From JAWLFI01 sp964627995 (GTDB taxonomy: Bacteria; Bacteroidota; Bacteroidia; Chitinophagales; Saprospiraceae): 64,000 nt of DNA. The number at the start of each line of letters is the position of its first letter. Within the stretch, counting starts at the first letter, position 1. The notes under the pieces are model-generated. The model made no database searches, was not told the origin of the DNA, and saw nothing but the letters and a program-made list of their open reading frames with translations. The translations under genes were made by a program, and so were the position numbers. The stretch covers positions 1 to 64,000 of the forward strand of contig CAZVLN010000009.1 of the NCBI GenBank assembly GCA_964627995.1, read 5' to 3'. Below, piece by piece: positions 27,070-37,960 of this stretch.

Positions 27070-29016
27070 ATGAGAATCCTCCTTTTTTCAGCATTTCTAG
27101 TATTGTGCCCTTGGCTACAACTTTTATCTCAGGTTCCCCCGCCAGATCCTTGCGATGATGGGTCACAAGCAACCTGTCAATGCGAAAACTCACCGGTTTT
27201 ATGTACCATTGATGACCTAGATGGCTTTGAATATTCCATGTCTGATTTTCAACATCCTGAGGATGGGCCGGAATTTCTTTGCAATGGTGAAGGAGTACCG
27301 AATAACCCAACTTGGTTTTCATTTGTGGCTTGGTGTGAAGAGCTGGAACTGGAAGTTGAGCTAGATAATTGCTCCGAAGTTTGCTTAACTGGTGGGTCGT
27401 GTGACTTTCTATGCGATTTCTTCGGTAATTGTGCCTCAGGGGTTCAAATCGCAATATACGGTGATTGTGATTTCAATGAAGAGGTAGCATGCAATGTGCA
27501 GGATTGTAATAATGAAAATAATAAAACGCTGTCTATGACGGATTTGACGATAGGCAAAACCTATCATTTTGTCATTGATGGTTGCGGAGGGTCAGCTTGC
27601 GATTTGGTGCGCGTTAATGTAGTTGGTACCTGTGGTGATCCCATAATAGAACAGTGGAGCAATCCTATTCAAGGGCCAGATGTTTTATGTCTTAGCGATA
27701 CCGTTCGCTATTTTGTTGACAGTTTAGCCGGTGCGAATCTTTATATTTGGTCTATCGATGGTATGGAAATCGGGACAACTCAGAACCCCTATATAGATTT
27801 GGGTTGGGATCAGGAGGGAAGCTTTTCTCTGTGCGTGGAAGCAAGTAATGAACGCTGTCCGATAACCGATGGACCGGACGAAATTTGTCTTTCGGTAAAT
27901 GTTTTAGATCCAGGTATTAGTGACATTATTGTAAATACAGATTCGATTTGTCCGGGAGAGACTTTTAATATCAACGCTAATGGGGCCAATCCAAATCCTT
28001 TATTTATTGTCGCAATTATCGTGGTGGACCAAAATGATACTGTTAGACAGATTGACTTAGCTTCACAATCTAATTTTCGTTTCAACGGTTGCGGATCGTT
28101 TTTTGCATATGCATTACAGTTTCGTTCCTCCTCTCTGGTTCTGCCCGAAGTAGGAGACTTCTTTAGTCCTCCCAATTGCAGCCAATCTTGCTGTGATCTG
28201 GTTCGAGTCGAATTGTCTATTGTAGACAATCAGGATCCACGCTTCCAAAACTTACCTCCCGATACGGTCTACAATTGCACTGATGCAGTTCCTGAACTTA
28301 CAACTTTAGAGTATGTAGATAATTGCGCACCATCTGGGTCAGTAGAAGGGATAGAAGAGGGGCTTCAGAATTACGTGGAAGGCGACACGATTATCCGTGA
28401 ATGGAGAATTGCAGATGGATGCGGGAATGAAGCTATTTATCGGCAAAGGATCCGGATAGCTGACGAAAATAGTGTAAATGTTACTATTACTCCTTCTTCG
28501 GCAGAGGTACTTTCTGGTGAAACCATCACCGTTCAGGCAATGACCAACCGCACTGAGGGTGATATTGTTGATATTTTATGGACACCAAGTACAAACTTGA
28601 ATTGCTCGGACTGCCTGCGTCCCACTATAGATGCATTAATGGAAGAAGAGTATACCATAACTGTAACAGATTTAAATGGTTGTTCCGGGCAAGCTACATT
28701 TCAATTGTTTGTTAGGCAACCTGATATAGATATTTTTATTCCTAATGTATTTTCCCCAAATGGAGACGGCCTGAATGATGGTTTCACCCTGTTTGCAAAT
28801 GTAGACTTAGAGATTGTAGAACTTTTAGTTTTCGATCGCTGGGGAAACAAGGCTTTTGAGTCCAGAAACTTGTCTTCCAATAATCCAGAATTGGGTTGGA
28901 ATGGTCGTTACAATGGGCAGCTGTTGCCTAACGGAGTATATGTTTATTCTTTTCTAGTTCGTTATGCCAGCGGTACTGTTGAGTATTTCAAAGGAACGGT
29001 ATCGCTTACTCGCTAA
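27070..29016 (+). CDS. Secreted protein with gliding-type (type B) T9SS domain, short paralogue
   Basis: A 648-aa secreted protein. The signal peptide ends after ...LLSQ (about residue 21). Residues 25-190 form a Cys-rich domain (PPDPCDDGSQATCQC, CTIDDLDGFEYSMSDF, WFSFVAWCEELE) that also begins the next gene product. A PKD-like region and a Cys-containing DPPA-type unit follow, then near residue 480 a segment ITPSSAEVLSGETITVQ. The last 95 residues (IFIPNVFSPNGDGLNDGF ... FDRWGNKAFE ... GVYVYSFLVRY) are a gliding-motility-associated T9SS type B sorting domain, directing export across the outer membrane. Likely a surface adhesin. It is a short relative of the 2835-aa protein downstream. Confidence 0.82.
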   Translation: MRILLFSAFLVLCPWLQLLSQVPPPDPCDDGSQATCQCENSPVLCTIDDLDGFEYSMSDFQHPEDGPEFLCNGEGVPNNPTWFSFVAWCEELELEVELDNCSEVCLTGGSCDFLCDFFGNCASGVQIAIYGDCDFNEEVACNVQDCNNENNKTLSMTDLTIGKTYHFVIDGCGGSACDLVRVNVVGTCGDPIIEQWSNPIQGPDVLCLSDTVRYFVDSLAGANLYIWSIDGMEIGTTQNPYIDLGWDQEGSFSLCVEASNERCPITDGPDEICLSVNVLDPGISDIIVNTDSICPGETFNINANGANPNPLFIVAIIVVDQNDTVRQIDLASQSNFRFNGCGSFFAYALQFRSSSLVLPEVGDFFSPPNCSQSCCDLVRVELSIVDNQDPRFQNLPPDTVYNCTDAVPELTTLEYVDNCAPSGSVEGIEEGLQNYVEGDTIIREWRIADGCGNEAIYRQRIRIADENSVNVTITPSSAEVLSGETITVQAMTNRTEGDIVDILWTPSTNLNCSDCLRPTIDALMEEEYTITVTDLNGCSGQATFQLFVRQPDIDIFIPNVFSPNGDGLNDGFTLFANVDLEIVELLVFDRWGNKAFESRNLSSNNPELGWNGRYNGQLLPNGVYVYSFLVRYASGTVEYFKGTVSLTR

Positions 29017-29451
29017 CTTTCTTGAATGATAGTTTTTGTCTGGTCGTCGAATATTTCATTTTTTTATACTTTCAAAGGCCTTAAGCCTCTGATTAATCTA
29101 TCTAGGGCTGAGTCCACTTACTTTTATTTTGGATTTTATCTGCACCTCTAGATCGTATTCCGTCCGAAGCCCAGAAAATAGGAGTAAGAGGTACCTTTGT
29201 ATTGCCTGTTCAATTTATTTCTTAAAATTTATAGGTTTTATATATTTTTTCATAAAGTCAATCCCTTAGGTTTTATTTGTTTTGCTAGTCATATATATAC
29301 TTAGCATATTAGTGAAAGCATTCTTTTAGGATTAAAAAATTTTAGTTACTTTGGGAATGCAATATTTTTTAGATTATTTGGCCGTGAACACCCCTAATGA
29401 ATGTTAAGCTAAAAATCTTCTTTGAAATGTTTCTTAACACACTACAACCCC
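29017..29451. other. Intergenic region with one promoter-like box
   Basis: About 430 nt, AT-rich. TACCTTTG at 29192-29199 is an exact TAnnTTTG match, about 250 nt before the giant-protein start; TAGTTACTTTG near 29344 is a weaker one. No gene or stable structure was recognised. Confidence 0.35.
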
Positions 29452-32400
29452 ATGAAACGATTTTCACAGCTTTTCCCTATCTTTTTATTATATTCTAGCT
29501 CTCTTCTCGCTCAGACGGCTCCACCAGACCCATGTGACGATGGATCCCAGGAGACTTGTCAATGTGAAACATCTCCCGTTTTATGTACCATAGATGATCT
29601 GGATGGGTTCGAATATTCCATGTCAGATTTTCAGCATCCTCAGGATGGACCCGAGCCGCTGTGTATTAATCAGCCCTCCGTTCCTAATAATCCCACCTGG
29701 TTTTCCTTTGTGGCCTGGTGTGAGGAACTGGAACTGTTAGTTGAGATTGATGACTGCTCCGAGGTCTTTAACTTCCCATTCTTTACAAGGGGAGCTCAAA
29801 TTGCCATCTATGGGAATTGTGATTATACCGATCAAGTAGCTTGTAATGTCGAGGACTGTGGGAATGAAGATGATAAATCACTCGTGATGACTGATTTGGT
29901 CATTGGTCGCGTATATCACTTTATAATTGATGGCTGTGCAGGATCAAATTGTGATGTCACAATCAATGTCGTGGGTACTTGTGGGGATCCAGAAATTGAG
30001 GATTGGACAAATCCAGTAGATGGGCCAGAAGTAGTTTGTGTGGGTGACCCGGCTAATTATATCGTGGACCAATTAGATGGCGCCAACTTATATCATTGGT
30101 ATGTCGATGGCGTAGAAGTGGGCACCTCAGAGGACCCCAATTTTGATATCGACTGGGATGAGGAAGGGACTTTTGAACTTTGCGTAGATGCAAGTAATGA
30201 TCCCTGTATCCCGGTTACCGATGATCCAGATCAAATCTGCATGACAGTAGAAGTTTTTGATCCATCTATTGGGGATCTTATTGTTGATCCCAATCCACTC
30301 TGCCCGGGAGAAATTACTGATATTACCGTCATAGATGCCAATGATAATCCGGCGCTGGAACTAGCAATTATCGTTACAGATCAGGCAGGTATTGTGCAAC
30401 AACTGGACTTAGCTGATGCTGCGACCTTTACTCACGATGAGTGTGATGATTTCATAGCTTATGCTTACCAGTACATTCCATCAGAGGTAACACTCCCTAC
30501 AATTGGTGATTTTTTTAATCTTCCGGATTGCAACAATTCCTGTTGTGAAATCTTGGAAGAGGAATTTACTTTTGAAGACGATGAAGCACCCACTTTTGTA
30601 AGCGCGCCGGACGATGAAACCTATGAATGCATTAATCTTCTTCCCGACATGGAAGACCTGGAATTTAATGACAACTGCCTGGGTAGTGGCTTTGTTGAAG
30701 GGATGGAAGATGGCGCTCAGGATGTATGTGATGGAGGCACCATCACGCGAACCTGGACTGTGGAAGATAGTTGTGGAAATATTGCAGAGCACATCCAAAC
30801 CCTAACCGTAGACCCTCTACCTGAAGCCGACTGGGTGGATCCACCAGCAGATGAAACAGTTGACTGCAATACCATTCCGACCAGCTTTCCCGATTTGGAT
30901 TATACCAATGGAAGTGCAAATCCCGATTGCGAAATTTCAGGTACTGTTTCGCCTGATGTTGTGGAAGATATAGTTGACTGTGCAGGTATGATAACAGCGA
31001 CATGGAGTTTTACAGATAGCTGCGATAGAGCTATAGAGCATGTCCAGACCTTTACAGTCGAGCCACCTGCACTAGCAGATTGGAATGATCCACCTGCTAA
31101 TGAAACCGTAAGTTGTGATATGGCACCCGATGGTACTGCTCCCTTTTTGCAGTATGATAATGGTCAAATAGACGATTGTGAAATTGCCGGCGAGGTAGAA
31201 GCTACTGTGTCAGGCTCTGCAGACGAGTGCGGCGGAAGTTTCACTTATGAATGGACGTATACCGATGATTGTAATCGAACGATTTCGCATACGCAAGAAA
31301 TTACAGTAGAGCCGGCACCTAATCCCGACTGGATAGACCCACCGGCGAATGAGACTTTGACCTGTATTGATTTACCTTTACCTACTCCACCGGATTTAGA
31401 GTATACAAATGGCGAGACAGGCGACTGCGAAATTAGCGGGACTGTTTCTCCCACGGTTGATGGTTCGGTAGACTTATGTGGGGGTAGTGTGACCTATACC
31501 TGGGATTTCACCGATGTGTGCGGGAATACGATTTCCCATACCCAGGTAATTTCGGTGGACCCTGTTCCGGCCCCTGATTGGGTGGATCCCCCGGCGAATG
31601 AGACCTTGACGTGCGATGACTTGCCTTTACCGACACCCCCAGATTTGGAGTATACCAATGGCGAGACAGGCGACTGCGAAATTAGCGGGACTGTTTCTCC
31701 CACGGTTGATGGTTCGGTAGACTTTTGCGGGGGGGCGGTCACCTACACCTGGGACTTTATGGATATTTGTGGGAATTCCATTTCGCATACACAAATGATT
31801 ACGGTAGACCCCGTTCCCGAACCTGATTGGGTAGATCCACCCGCAAATGAGGTTTTAGATTGTGATGCGCTACCTCTTCCAACCCCTCCGGATTTAGAAT
31901 ACACAAATGGGGAAATTGGGGATTGTGAGATCAGTGGTATTGCCTCCCCTTCTGTGGATGGATCGGCTGACGAGTGTGGTGGCACTATTACCTATACTTG
32001 GTCAGCGGTGGGTGACTGTGGAACTCAGCTGGAACACATTCAGGTTATTGAAATAGAACCGGCACCTGAAGCTGAGTTTATAGACCCACCTGCAAATGTA
32101 ATTTTGACGTGTGATGACCTTCCCCTCCCTCCAGCACCTGAGTTAAATTACAGCAATGGTGAATCCGGTGTTTGCGAAATTGCAGGCTCCGTGGCCGCTA
32201 CTGTAGACGGTGTAGTGGATGCTTGCGGCGGTACACTAATTTACACTTGGACATTTACGGACAATTGCGATCGGGTAATTACGCATGAACAGACGATCGA
32301 GGTTGAACCTTCTCCTGAACCAGAATGGGTTAATCCCCCGGCAGGAATAACTTTGGATTGTAGTGATGCAAACGATTACGATATTCCTGATCTGGAATAT

Positions 32401-35400
32401 TCAAATGGAGCTAGTGGTGATTGTGAGATCAGTGGGTCTGTTGAGGGCGTGCAAGTTGGAACGATTAATCCATGCGGCGGTACCATCTCCTTCGAATGGG
32501 CGTATACGGATGATTGCGGTCGCACGATTACTCATAGTCAGACGGTAAATGTGACCCCGGCATCACCTGCTGTATTTACCAATGTACCGGATGATATTGA
32601 ACTCACTTGTAATCAAGCCATAGGATTGACTCCCCCCTCCCTGACTTATGATAATGGAGAAGGTGGTGACTGTTCTATATCGGGTTCGGTCGCCGGGACA
32701 ACTGCCGGTAGTTTTACAGCTTGTGGAGGTAATTTGGTTCAGAACTGGTCTTTTACAGATGCCTGTGGACGCTCGATTTCTGCGAGTCGGAATGTGACAG
32801 TTTTACCAGCTCCTGCCCCAACCTGGGACAATCCGCCCGGAAATATAACGGTCAACTGTGCAGATGTGGACGACATTGATGATTTGTTAACATACAGCAA
32901 TAATAATGCGGGGAATTGTCTTATTTCAGGAACGGTAACCGGAGTTTTGTTGGGCTCCTATGATGCATGTGGAGGCACACTCACTCAAGAATGGTCCCGA
33001 ACCGATATTTGCGGCAATGTGTTGTCGCACTCACGTGAGATTACGGTTGAACCAGCTTCTGCACCAGATTGGGTAGACCCTCCAGCAGATATTACTTTAG
33101 ATTGTGGGGAAGACTTTTCCGACCCTGTAAATTTAGCATATGATAACGGGGAACTGGGTGATTGTGCGCTTGCAGGCACGGTACCGCCGAACGTCACAAT
33201 TGATGATATTGAGGCGACCTACACCTGGACCTACACCAATCCATGTGATGGCAGTGAACTAACGCATACCCAAATAGTTACACTTACTTTGGCGCCTGAG
33301 ATAACGATTGAGCCAGAAGATGGATTAATATGCGAAGGTGAAGCCTATGATCTATCCCAAATCATAGTTACAGATGCCAATGATACGGACTTTGATGTGA
33401 CCTTCCACACGAATACACCGGCCACAGAAGCCAATGAAATTCAAGATCCTGAAAACTACAGTCCGTCTTCCTCCACAGTAGTATATGTTAAGGCCTCAAT
33501 TGAGAATGACTGTTCAGATGAGGTACCCTTTGTACTCTTTTTAGAAACGCCGCCAAATGCAGGGAACGGTGGGGCAGGAGAGGTCTGTGACAATGAAACA
33601 AGTGCTTCGCTGCCCTCCTTTTTAATTCCACCCTTTGATGCAGGTGGTTCCTGGAGTACACCTCACACACAAATTGATATTTCGAATCCCAATAACGTCA
33701 ACTTTTCCGGTTTGCCCGGTGGAGATTACACGTTTTATTACATTGTTTCAGGGGCGGAAGCATGTCCGGCCGACTCTTCGGAAGTGATTATCACCGTGTT
33801 AGAACGTCCAACGGTGGAGATTTTAGAAGTAGAGTGTACGGGGGGCAATGATTTCTATTCCGTTAGAATATCGATAACACCAGGAGCGATCTTTTTCACC
33901 AATGCAGGTGAAGATACAGACCTGGGAGGAGGAGAGTATATCATCGAAAATATACCTATCAGCGCAAACTTAATTATAGATGCCATATTATCATCGGGAT
34001 TATGTCCGAGCTTTTTTAATGTGAATGCCCCGGATTGCAATTGTCCGAGTATTCCGCCTCCGACAGCTGGTCCGGATGAGGTGATTTGTGAGGGAGAAGA
34101 TATCCCGGAATTATCAGTGGAGGTCGATACGGCTTTGTATAGCGTGAATTGGTTAGATGGTCCGGGAGGTAATTTGTTGTTGTCAGGATCGCTGACTTAT
34201 ACGCCTTCTGAAACAGAACCTGGAATTTACACCTATTACACTCAGACCTATGATCTGATCGATAGTTGTACCTCGAATACCTTCACTGAAGTCAGCCTGG
34301 AGATCATCGCACTTCCGCAAGCCAATCCTATAGATATTGTAGAGTGCGGAGAAAATGGCTTTGCTGTTTTTGACTTATCCCAATTTGAAGATAGTATCAC
34401 GGGTGGGATTAATCACGCGGTAGAATTTTACCTAGACTCCTTGTCTGCCGTAAATCAAAGCAACCCACTGGCTGTTCCTTTCGAAAATACGGAAATTGGT
34501 TCTCAGCGAATCTTTGCAAGAGTCACCCGCGGAAGTGGCTGCTTTAGCGTAGTACCTGTTGATTTAGAGGTGGTTAACTTTCCCATTTCATCTTTGGAAG
34601 TGCTAGCCGAAACCTGTGCGCTTGATAGTAATGGACAATTGACGGTTAATCCGAATCAGGGAGCTTTCCCCTTTTCTTACGATATTGGAAATGGTCCTCA
34701 AGGAGATAGTATTTTTACTGATTTGGTGCCCGACGACTATACGATTACTGTTTTGGATGCCAACGGATGTGAGTGGATGGATACGGTGACTATCGATTCC
34801 GGTCAAATTATAGATTTTGAAATTCTCTCATTAGTCTGTAATGATAATGGAACGTCTGTGGACTCCACAGATGACTTTTATACAGTGGAAATACTGGTAA
34901 GCAGCAATTCTGGGAGTAGTTTTACCCTTGACGGCGCCGGATTGAATCAGTCAGGCGTTTTGTATGGAGAAACCGTGACCTTTGAGGTCGATGCCAATGG
35001 ACAGGACTTTGGATTCATCATTACTGATGACCAAACAGCTTGCTCGGTATCAGGTCAAATAGAGGATTTGGTCCACTGTTCTTCGGATTGTCAACTCATC
35101 ATTGATTATATATCGAGCGTTTGTAATGATGGGGGAACAAGCTCGGATGCATCCGATGATTTTTATGAAATAGAAGTAGTGATTGCTGGAGTCAATGTGG
35201 GAAGCAATGGCGAATATATTTTTCGAGTGAATGGCGTTATCGAGGGAAGCTACTCGTATGGAGATACCGTGCGTATCGTCCGACCGGCAGATGGTTCTAC
35301 TTTAGATCTCAACTTTTCCGATAGTCAGATTACCGCCTGTGTGTTGAGTGAGGAATTGGGCCCGCTGGTTTCCTGCTCTGATGATTGTTCGATCACCGCA

Positions 35401-37959
35401 GAAGTCATTGAGATACGCTGTGATGATGGCGGCACGCTTAATGATGAGTTGGATGACACTTTTGAAGCGGTCGTGGTCGTTACGGGGGTAAATCTAGGCA
35501 ATTCAGGTTGGGAAGGAGATGAGGGTTCCGCTGGCGCATATGGAGATACAGTAGAGTTAGGTCCCTATTTGATATCAAATGGAGATGTTAGGATTCTAAT
35601 CAATGATGTAGATGACCCGAACTGCGGCTTCGAGTTAATTTTACCTGCTCCCGAGCCCTGTTCAGAGCCTTGTGAACTCAGCATTGACTTTACGGTTCTG
35701 GATTGCAATAATAACGGAACCGGAGCGGATGATACCGATGACTTTTTTGGAGTGGAGATCGTAGTTACGGTGATAGAAGGGCCCGGTACCCGATATGGAG
35801 TGACAGATTCCGAAGGAAATAGTTATGGTCCCTTTGATTATGGTGATGTGGTCACGATAAGTCCGTTGCCTGCTAATGGGAATCCGGTTACACTTACAAT
35901 AATAGATGATATTGCTTCTCAGTGTAACACCGAAATTACGGTATCCTCGGCATCATGTAGTGAGTGCAATACCAATTTGACCATGGGCCCGGATCAAATG
36001 TTGACTTGTGATATCAGTGAGGTTACTATTTCAGCGGAAGCTATCGGAGCGCTGAACATCCAGTGGGCAGGTCCCAATAATTTTAGTGGGAGTGGAGAAA
36101 CTGTAACAGTGGATGCATCTGGTATTTACATAGCGACCGCCGAATTTGAAGACAATTGTTTCATTACGGATAGTCTGGAAGTATTGGTGGATGATAATAT
36201 CCCCACAGCAGTGGCTAGTGCTGACGGTTTGTTAAATTGTTTAACGGATTCATTTACGATTCGAAACTTGTCTGGCAATACGAGCGAAAGTGTAATCGTG
36301 GAATGGCGGGATGCAGACGGGAATATAGTTTCCAATGCCGACTCTTTGGTGGTTTTTGGTCCTGGAGAGTATGAATTACGATTAATTGATACGGTATCTA
36401 ATTGTGTGTCACCGGTAGAGCGCGTTCGCGTAGATATCGACACCCACCAACCCAATGCTGTCATTTTTGCCGATCCGGATAGCCTGTTTGATTGTACTGT
36501 AAGAACCATTACTTTATCTACGGACATCGAGGAGAATGTGATTTACTCCTGGCAAGGTCCTGAGGTGTCTTCAACAGAACCTAGTGTTAATGTATTCCGA
36601 GCAGGCGAAGTGTTTTTGATCGCATTAGATACGATTAGTTTATGTGCAGATACATCAAGTATTGATTTAGCAGATTTTGATGATTTCCCACGTATAGAAA
36701 TAGAGACGCCCGGCATGCTTAATTGCATGGATTCAACAGTTTTACTGGATGCTTCCAATTCCTATTTTGCTTCCGGCATTGAGTATGAGTGGTTTGATGA
36801 AGATGATAATTCGATAGCAACAGATACGAATCAAATTCTAGTGCGTGAGTCGGGTTGGTATTTGTTTAGGTCCACAGACATTGGAAACGACTGTGTCAAC
36901 GAAGACTCTGTATTCGTCAGCGAAAATTTTGCTTTGTTGGACTTAAGTATTGTTGGGGATGTAAATTTACCCTGTGGCGTAAATGAAGGCTCGCTGCAGG
37001 TCGAGGTTGGAGGTGGGTTAACTCCGCTTTCTATTGAGTGGTCAACGGCAGATGGACAAATCACTTCAGGCTTAATGTCTCAGTCGGTAAACTTTGTGGG
37101 GGAGGGGATTTATACTGTAAATGCTATTCATCCAGAATCGTTTTGTCCGAGTTTAGTTTCTGAAGACGTTACTTCATCGGGGGATTTATCGCTTGGAGTG
37201 ATAGATATTGATTCTATTATCTGCTTTGAGGATCTTGGTAGAATTCGCATACAAAATGTTGAGGGTACACCACCCATTCAAGTGAGTCTGAATGGACAAT
37301 CTATAGAAGTTGGTGAGTGGGTTGACAACTTGTCTTCTGGAACTTACACTATAGAGGCCACAGATGCAAACGGATGTACTTCAGATACGACAATTATTTT
37401 TTCAGAAGGGGTGCCTATTGAAATTAGTTTAGAACCTTTGAGTGCCAATGTAGAACAGGATGAAACTGTTCGGGTAGAAGTGCAAACCAACTTGGAAGAG
37501 GATGAAATAGCTAATGTTATATGGAGTCCGACTGATAATTTGAGTTGCTCAGATTGCCTGGTAACAACTGTTACCGCTATTTCAGATCAGGAATACGAAG
37601 TTACAATTACCGATATACGCGGCTGCTTTGCTTCGACGGTTTTTCGACTTTTGGTTCGCCAACCGAAAATTAATATATTTATCCCTAATATATTTACTCC
37701 TAATGGAGATGGAGTGAACGATGGTTTCACCTTGTTTACAGACAGCTCGTTAAATATTGATAGACTTCTGATCTTCGATCGTTGGGGAAATCAAGTATTT
37801 GAAACAAGAAATATTATGCCAAATGATCCTGCCCTTGGATGGGATGGCAGGTATAAGGGAGAACTTGTTAATCCGGGCGTATATGTTTATTCGTTCCAGC
37901 TCACTTTTCCCGATGGAACACAGGAAATAATTCACGGTGATGTAACCGTTAATAAATAA
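29452..37959 (+). CDS. Giant T9SS-secreted repeat protein (adhesin-like)
   Basis: About 2835 aa. After a signal peptide ending near SSLLAQ, the N-terminal Cys-rich domain matches the 648-aa paralogue upstream. Residues about 457-1283 are ten tandem 83-aa units, each starting DWVDPPANET-like and holding conserved Cys and TW-x-FTD-x-CG motifs, a HYR-like immunoglobulin fold by appearance. Between about 1780 and 2170 are four units with CNDNGT-x-D-x-DDFY patterns. Further Ig-like segments follow, and the end (IFIPNIFTPNGDGVNDGF, FDRWGNQVFE) is a T9SS type B sorting domain. Acidic, Cys-rich composition suits a cell-surface or secreted adhesin. The frame could start at a TTG at 29422, but the ATG at 29452 gives a better signal peptide. 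Confidence 0.85.
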   Translation: MKRFSQLFPIFLLYSSSLLAQTAPPDPCDDGSQETCQCETSPVLCTIDDLDGFEYSMSDFQHPQDGPEPLCINQPSVPNNPTWFSFVAWCEELELLVEIDDCSEVFNFPFFTRGAQIAIYGNCDYTDQVACNVEDCGNEDDKSLVMTDLVIGRVYHFIIDGCAGSNCDVTINVVGTCGDPEIEDWTNPVDGPEVVCVGDPANYIVDQLDGANLYHWYVDGVEVGTSEDPNFDIDWDEEGTFELCVDASNDPCIPVTDDPDQICMTVEVFDPSIGDLIVDPNPLCPGEITDITVIDANDNPALELAIIVTDQAGIVQQLDLADAATFTHDECDDFIAYAYQYIPSEVTLPTIGDFFNLPDCNNSCCEILEEEFTFEDDEAPTFVSAPDDETYECINLLPDMEDLEFNDNCLGSGFVEGMEDGAQDVCDGGTITRTWTVEDSCGNIAEHIQTLTVDPLPEADWVDPPADETVDCNTIPTSFPDLDYTNGSANPDCEISGTVSPDVVEDIVDCAGMITATWSFTDSCDRAIEHVQTFTVEPPALADWNDPPANETVSCDMAPDGTAPFLQYDNGQIDDCEIAGEVEATVSGSADECGGSFTYEWTYTDDCNRTISHTQEITVEPAPNPDWIDPPANETLTCIDLPLPTPPDLEYTNGETGDCEISGTVSPTVDGSVDLCGGSVTYTWDFTDVCGNTISHTQVISVDPVPAPDWVDPPANETLTCDDLPLPTPPDLEYTNGETGDCEISGTVSPTVDGSVDFCGGAVTYTWDFMDICGNSISHTQMITVDPVPEPDWVDPPANEVLDCDALPLPTPPDLEYTNGEIGDCEISGIASPSVDGSADECGGTITYTWSAVGDCGTQLEHIQVIEIEPAPEAEFIDPPANVILTCDDLPLPPAPELNYSNGESGVCEIAGSVAATVDGVVDACGGTLIYTWTFTDNCDRVITHEQTIEVEPSPEPEWVNPPAGITLDCSDANDYDIPDLEYSNGASGDCEISGSVEGVQVGTINPCGGTISFEWAYTDDCGRTITHSQTVNVTPASPAVFTNVPDDIELTCNQAIGLTPPSLTYDNGEGGDCSISGSVAGTTAGSFTACGGNLVQNWSFTDACGRSISASRNVTVLPAPAPTWDNPPGNITVNCADVDDIDDLLTYSNNNAGNCLISGTVTGVLLGSYDACGGTLTQEWSRTDICGNVLSHSREITVEPASAPDWVDPPADITLDCGEDFSDPVNLAYDNGELGDCALAGTVPPNVTIDDIEATYTWTYTNPCDGSELTHTQIVTLTLAPEITIEPEDGLICEGEAYDLSQIIVTDANDTDFDVTFHTNTPATEANEIQDPENYSPSSSTVVYVKASIENDCSDEVPFVLFLETPPNAGNGGAGEVCDNETSASLPSFLIPPFDAGGSWSTPHTQIDISNPNNVNFSGLPGGDYTFYYIVSGAEACPADSSEVIITVLERPTVEILEVECTGGNDFYSVRISITPGAIFFTNAGEDTDLGGGEYIIENIPISANLIIDAILSSGLCPSFFNVNAPDCNCPSIPPPTAGPDEVICEGEDIPELSVEVDTALYSVNWLDGPGGNLLLSGSLTYTPSETEPGIYTYYTQTYDLIDSCTSNTFTEVSLEIIALPQANPIDIVECGENGFAVFDLSQFEDSITGGINHAVEFYLDSLSAVNQSNPLAVPFENTEIGSQRIFARVTRGSGCFSVVPVDLEVVNFPISSLEVLAETCALDSNGQLTVNPNQGAFPFSYDIGNGPQGDSIFTDLVPDDYTITVLDANGCEWMDTVTIDSGQIIDFEILSLVCNDNGTSVDSTDDFYTVEILVSSNSGSSFTLDGAGLNQSGVLYGETVTFEVDANGQDFGFIITDDQTACSVSGQIEDLVHCSSDCQLIIDYISSVCNDGGTSSDASDDFYEIEVVIAGVNVGSNGEYIFRVNGVIEGSYSYGDTVRIVRPADGSTLDLNFSDSQITACVLSEELGPLVSCSDDCSITAEVIEIRCDDGGTLNDELDDTFEAVVVVTGVNLGNSGWEGDEGSAGAYGDTVELGPYLISNGDVRILINDVDDPNCGFELILPAPEPCSEPCELSIDFTVLDCNNNGTGADDTDDFFGVEIVVTVIEGPGTRYGVTDSEGNSYGPFDYGDVVTISPLPANGNPVTLTIIDDIASQCNTEITVSSASCSECNTNLTMGPDQMLTCDISEVTISAEAIGALNIQWAGPNNFSGSGETVTVDASGIYIATAEFEDNCFITDSLEVLVDDNIPTAVASADGLLNCLTDSFTIRNLSGNTSESVIVEWRDADGNIVSNADSLVVFGPGEYELRLIDTVSNCVSPVERVRVDIDTHQPNAVIFADPDSLFDCTVRTITLSTDIEENVIYSWQGPEVSSTEPSVNVFRAGEVFLIALDTISLCADTSSIDLADFDDFPRIEIETPGMLNCMDSTVLLDASNSYFASGIEYEWFDEDDNSIATDTNQILVRESGWYLFRSTDIGNDCVNEDSVFVSENFALLDLSIVGDVNLPCGVNEGSLQVEVGGGLTPLSIEWSTADGQITSGLMSQSVNFVGEGIYTVNAIHPESFCPSLVSEDVTSSGDLSLGVIDIDSIICFEDLGRIRIQNVEGTPPIQVSLNGQSIEVGEWVDNLSSGTYTIEATDANGCTSDTTIIFSEGVPIEISLEPLSANVEQDETVRVEVQTNLEEDEIANVIWSPTDNLSCSDCLVTTVTAISDQEYEVTITDIRGCFASTVFRLLVRQPKINIFIPNIFTPNGDGVNDGFTLFTDSSLNIDRLLIFDRWGNQVFETRNIMPNDPALGWDGRYKGELVNPGVYVYSFQLTFPDGTQEIIHGDVTVNK
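30822..33300 (+). repeat. Ten tandem 249-bp coding repeats
   Basis: Units encode 83-residue domains of the giant secreted protein. Most have diverged, but units 3 and 4 are identical over 68 bp (31408-31475 and 31657-31724) at a spacing of exactly 249 bp, a sign of recent unit duplication or gene conversion. Confidence 0.85.
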
Positions 37960-37960
37960 A

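Noticed and set aside
27810..28229. 139-codon minus-strand frame inside the 648-aa secreted protein gene
   Set aside because: Antisense shadow; no start signal or family motif.
29142..29192. ACCTCT ... AGAGGT inverted repeat before the giant-protein gene
   Set aside because: Arms are only six bases and 40 nt apart; not convincing as an operator.
30822..33300. Repetitive DNA that could be taken for a repeat array such as CRISPR
   Set aside because: Period is 249 bp, one continuous reading frame runs through it, and units encode a domain; no short repeats with spacers.
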